Source of the DNA: JAWPNA01 sp045402695
GTDB lineage: Bacteria; Acidobacteriota; Polarisedimenticolia; JACPZX01; DASXTC01
DNA: 16,638 bases
Direction of reading: 5' to 3'
Assembly: GCA_045402695.1 (NCBI GenBank)
Contig: JAWPNA010000401.1
Coordinates: forward strand, 1-16,638
In this document: one piece after another, positions 14,594 through 16,638 of the stretch
Position numbering within the stretch: position 1 is the first letter of the stretch
Layout: every line of letters begins with the position of its first letter
The notes under the pieces: generated by a model
Database searches by the model: none
What the model was told of the DNA's origin: nothing
Seen by the model: the letters and a program-made list of their open reading frames with translations, nothing else
Made by a program: the position numbers and the translations under genes

Positions 14594-14924
14594 CGAGAAG
14601 AACCTGCGGCTCTTCTACGAGAAGGAGCTCACCGACGAGGGATACGGCGTCGCCCTTGCCGCGGACGCGCGCGAGGCGTTGAGCTACATCAGGACCTCGC
14701 GTCCCGATCTGATCGTGCTGGACATCAAGATGCCCGGCATGGACGGGTTGGAGGCGTTGGGGCAGATCCTGAGCAAGGACAACTCGATCCCGGTCATCCT
14801 GAACTCGGCCTTCTCCAACTACAAGGACTCGTTCCTCTCCTGGTCGGCCGACGCCTACCTGACGAAGTCGTCCGACCTGACGGAGCTGAAGGCCAAGATC
14901 CGCGAGCTGATCGGGGGGCCGTGA
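14568..14924 (+). CDS. Single-domain response regulator (CheY/Spo0F-like receiver)
   Basis: The protein has 118 aa and is a receiver only, with no DNA-binding or enzymatic output domain. The acidic pocket is D8-D9, the phosphoacceptor is D52 in VLDIKMPGMDG, the switch residue is S80 (in LNSAFS), and the conserved lysine is K100 (TKSSD). A strong purine-rich ribosome site (GGAGG at 14554-14558) lies nine bases before the ATG, inside the kinase gene. It overlaps that gene by 26 bases and precedes glgC by four bases. It is the evident partner of the kinase. It must act by protein-protein contact or pass phosphate onward, because it cannot bind DNA itself by any visible domain. Confidence 0.93.
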   Translation: MKMILVVDDEKNLRLFYEKELTDEGYGVALAADAREALSYIRTSRPDLIVLDIKMPGMDGLEALGQILSKDNSIPVILNSAFSNYKDSFLSWSADAYLTKSSDLTELKAKIRELIGGP

Positions 14925-14928
14925 AGCG

Positions 14929-16158
14929 ATGCGGCTCGACACACTCACGATCATTCTCGCCGGCGGGCAAGGCGAACGCCTCTACCCGCTCACCAGAGAC
15001 CGGTCCAAGCCCGCCGTTCCCTTTGGAGGGATCTATCGCATCATCGACTTCACACTGTCGAACTGCCTGAACTCGGACCTCAGGCGGATCCTGGTACTGA
15101 CGCAGTACAAGTCCCACTCGTTGGACCGGCACCTGCGGCACGCCTGGCACATCTTCAACCCCGACCTGGGCGAGTACCTCGACACTCTGCCGCCGCAGCA
15201 GCGCGTGGGTGATCGCTGGTACCAGGGGACGGCGGACGCCATCTACCAGAACCTGTTCTTCCTGGAGGACGAGCGGCCCGCGCGCGTCGTCATCCTCTCA
15301 GGCGATCACATCTACAAGATGGACTACTCGGAGATGCTGGAGGCCCATCTCGAGCGCGGCGCGGATCTCACCGTCGCGGTGGTGGAGATGGAGGTCGAGA
15401 AGGCGGCGAACCAGCTCGGCGTCCTTCAGGTGGACACCGAGGATCGCATCGTGGGCTTCCAGGAGAAGCCGGCCTCTCCCCAGCCTGTGCCCGGCCGGCC
15501 CGACATCTGCCTGGTGAACATGGGGGTGTACATCTTCGAAACCGAGCCTCTCGTGCGCAACGTCGTGGAGGATTCACGAAAGTCCACGCAGCACGACTTC
15601 GGCCGCAACATCATCCCGTCCATGTTGCCCAACTACCGCGTCTTCGCCTTCCCGTTCGTGGACCGGAACCGCAAGGAGCAGAAGTACTGGCGCGACATCG
15701 GCACACTGGATTCCTACTACGAGGCGGGCATGGACCTCGTCCAGGTCACACCCCTGTTCAACCTGTACGACAAGGAGTGGCCCATCCGCGCCTACCCGAC
15801 CTTCGATCCCCCTGCCAAGATGGTGTTCGCGGGCGACGGAGACGAGCAGCGCATCGGCATCGCGCTGGACTCCCTGGTCTCCAACGGGGTGGTCGTCAGC
15901 GGCGGGCGGGTGGAGCGGAGCATCCTCTCGCCGGGCGTCCGCATCAACTCGTACGCCCGCGTGGAGGATTCCATCATCCTCGATGGTGTGGAGATCGGAA
16001 GACACTGCCGGATCAAGCGTGCCATCATAGACAAGCACGTCAAGGTCGGCCCCAACACGGTCATCGGGCACGATCCTGAGGCCGATGCCCGGCGCTTCAC
16101 CCTGTCGGCCGGCGGGATCGTCGTGATCCCGAAGGGGGCCGATCTGACCGAGGTCTGA
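14929..16158 (+). CDS. glgC: Glucose-1-phosphate adenylyltransferase (ADP-glucose pyrophosphorylase)
   Basis: GlgC makes ADP-glucose from ATP and glucose-1-phosphate, the committed step of glycogen synthesis. The protein has 409 aa. Visible are the nucleotide loop AGGQGERLYPLT (11-22), RSKPAVPFGG (25-34), WYQGTADAIYQN (97-108), GDHIYK with catalytic D126 (125-130), FQEKP with the glucose-1-phosphate lysine K180 (177-181), and YWRDIGT. A C-terminal left-handed beta-helix with hexapeptide-like repeats starts near residue 310. Compared with E. coli GlgC, the activator-binding Lys39 is Ile35 and the sugar-phosphate Ser212 is Asn197, so allosteric behaviour probably differs. The ATG lies four bases after the receiver gene, with a weak G-rich ribosome site. 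Confidence 0.97.
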   Translation: MRLDTLTIILAGGQGERLYPLTRDRSKPAVPFGGIYRIIDFTLSNCLNSDLRRILVLTQYKSHSLDRHLRHAWHIFNPDLGEYLDTLPPQQRVGDRWYQGTADAIYQNLFFLEDERPARVVILSGDHIYKMDYSEMLEAHLERGADLTVAVVEMEVEKAANQLGVLQVDTEDRIVGFQEKPASPQPVPGRPDICLVNMGVYIFETEPLVRNVVEDSRKSTQHDFGRNIIPSMLPNYRVFAFPFVDRNRKEQKYWRDIGTLDSYYEAGMDLVQVTPLFNLYDKEWPIRAYPTFDPPAKMVFAGDGDEQRIGIALDSLVSNGVVVSGGRVERSILSPGVRINSYARVEDSIILDGVEIGRHCRIKRAIIDKHVKVGPNTVIGHDPEADARRFTLSAGGIVVIPKGADLTEV

Positions 16159-16167
16159 TTTGATCGC

Positions 16168-16638
16168 ATGTCCGTGAAGATTCTCCTCGCCCCCGACAAG
16201 TTCAGAGGTTCATTCAGCTCGGCCGAAGTCTGCGCGCACCTGGCGCGCGGCATGACGGACGCCTCGCTGCCGTCCCGCCCCGCCGCCGTGGAGTCGTTGC
16301 CGCTGGCCGACGGCGGTGAGGGGACGCTGGACGCCATCCTGAGAGCGCGAGGCGGCTCGCGTGTCGAGGTGGAGGCTCACGGTCCCCTCGATGAGGAGAT
16401 TCTGGGCTCGTACGGTGTCACACTCGACGGCACGGCGGTCATCGAGTCAGCCACCTTCTGCGGGCTCGGCCTTGTCCCAGCCGAGGAGAGAAACCCGATG
16501 CTAGCCACGTCGTACGGCCTGGGCGAGACGATCGCGTCGGCCCTCGATGCGGGGTTGCGGCGGTTCCTGATCGGGCTGGGGGGCACCGCCACCGTGGATG
16601 GGGGGGCGGGGATGGCGCGCGCGCTCGGGTACAGGTTC
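16168..16638 (+). CDS. Glycerate kinase (GlxK/GarK family), 5' part
   Basis: The frame is open from the ATG at 16168 to the window edge (157 codons, no stop), so the gene is cut. The product starts MSVKILLAPDKFRGSFSS and contains SLPLADGGEGT (about residues 43-53) and GLGGTATVDGGAGMARALG (about 137-155), all hallmarks of the glycerate kinase family that phosphorylates D-glycerate, usually to 2-phosphoglycerate. A full protein would be about 370-390 aa. It follows glgC by nine bases and has no strong Shine-Dalgarno, so it is probably part of the same transcript. Its link to glycogen may be through central carbon flow, which is inference. Confidence 0.9.
   Translation, partial: MSVKILLAPDKFRGSFSSAEVCAHLARGMTDASLPSRPAAVESLPLADGGEGTLDAILRARGGSRVEVEAHGPLDEEILGSYGVTLDGTAVIESATFCGLGLVPAEERNPMLATSYGLGETIASALDAGLRRFLIGLGGTATVDGGAGMARALGYRF

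Noticed and set aside
1..16638. CRISPR arrays, insertion sequences, prophage or attachment sites
   Set aside because: No regularly spaced repeats, transposase-like proteins or terminal inverted repeats were seen.

Overview
The window is GC-rich, gene-dense bacterial chromosome with no phage, insertion-sequence or CRISPR signal. Most gene edges abut or overlap. A multiheme cytochrome c, a PmtA-like lipid methyltransferase and GH57-based glucan enzymes suggest a free-living, probably Gram-negative bacterium, perhaps from a little-cultured phylum such as the Acidobacteriota or a neighbouring lineage. That placement is inference; no ribosomal marker is present. The signal recognition particle RNA is the long, Alu-domain-bearing type, which is unusual for a Gram-negative-looking genome.

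Left part (1-2243, minus strand): a housekeeping block reads, in transcription order, SRP RNA, dnaX (DNA polymerase III tau/gamma) and ybaB/ebfC (cut by the window edge). This is the order known from Bacillus. A good sigma-70-type promoter precedes the SRP RNA, and a second promoter faces the other way.

Middle (2244-6043): a secreted multiheme cytochrome c overlaps a double-thioredoxin-fold protein, and both point right. A convergent YkgJ-like cysteine-cluster protein overlaps the 3' end of the redoxin gene. Next come a possible 48-residue basic mini-protein resembling the DNA-binding arm of HU, a tRNA-Ser(GGA) with encoded CCA, and a PmtA-like SAM methyltransferase on the minus strand.

Right part (6158 to the end, plus strand): a tight operon for storage alpha-glucan metabolism. 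It runs GH57 amylase/pullulanase-type enzyme, GH57 4-alpha-glucanotransferase, a GalT-family nucleotidyl transferase, glycogen synthase (glgA), a cytoplasmic PAS histidine kinase, a stand-alone receiver, ADP-glucose pyrophosphorylase (glgC) and the start of a glycerate kinase. GlgC makes ADP-glucose, GlgA polymerises it, and the GH57 enzymes rearrange or degrade the glucan. The kinase-receiver pair sits inside the operon and may tune it. The operon promoter interlocks with the divergent methyltransferase promoter within 35 bp, and its spacing predicts a leaderless first gene. glgA appears to start at a CTG codon overlapping the galT stop.
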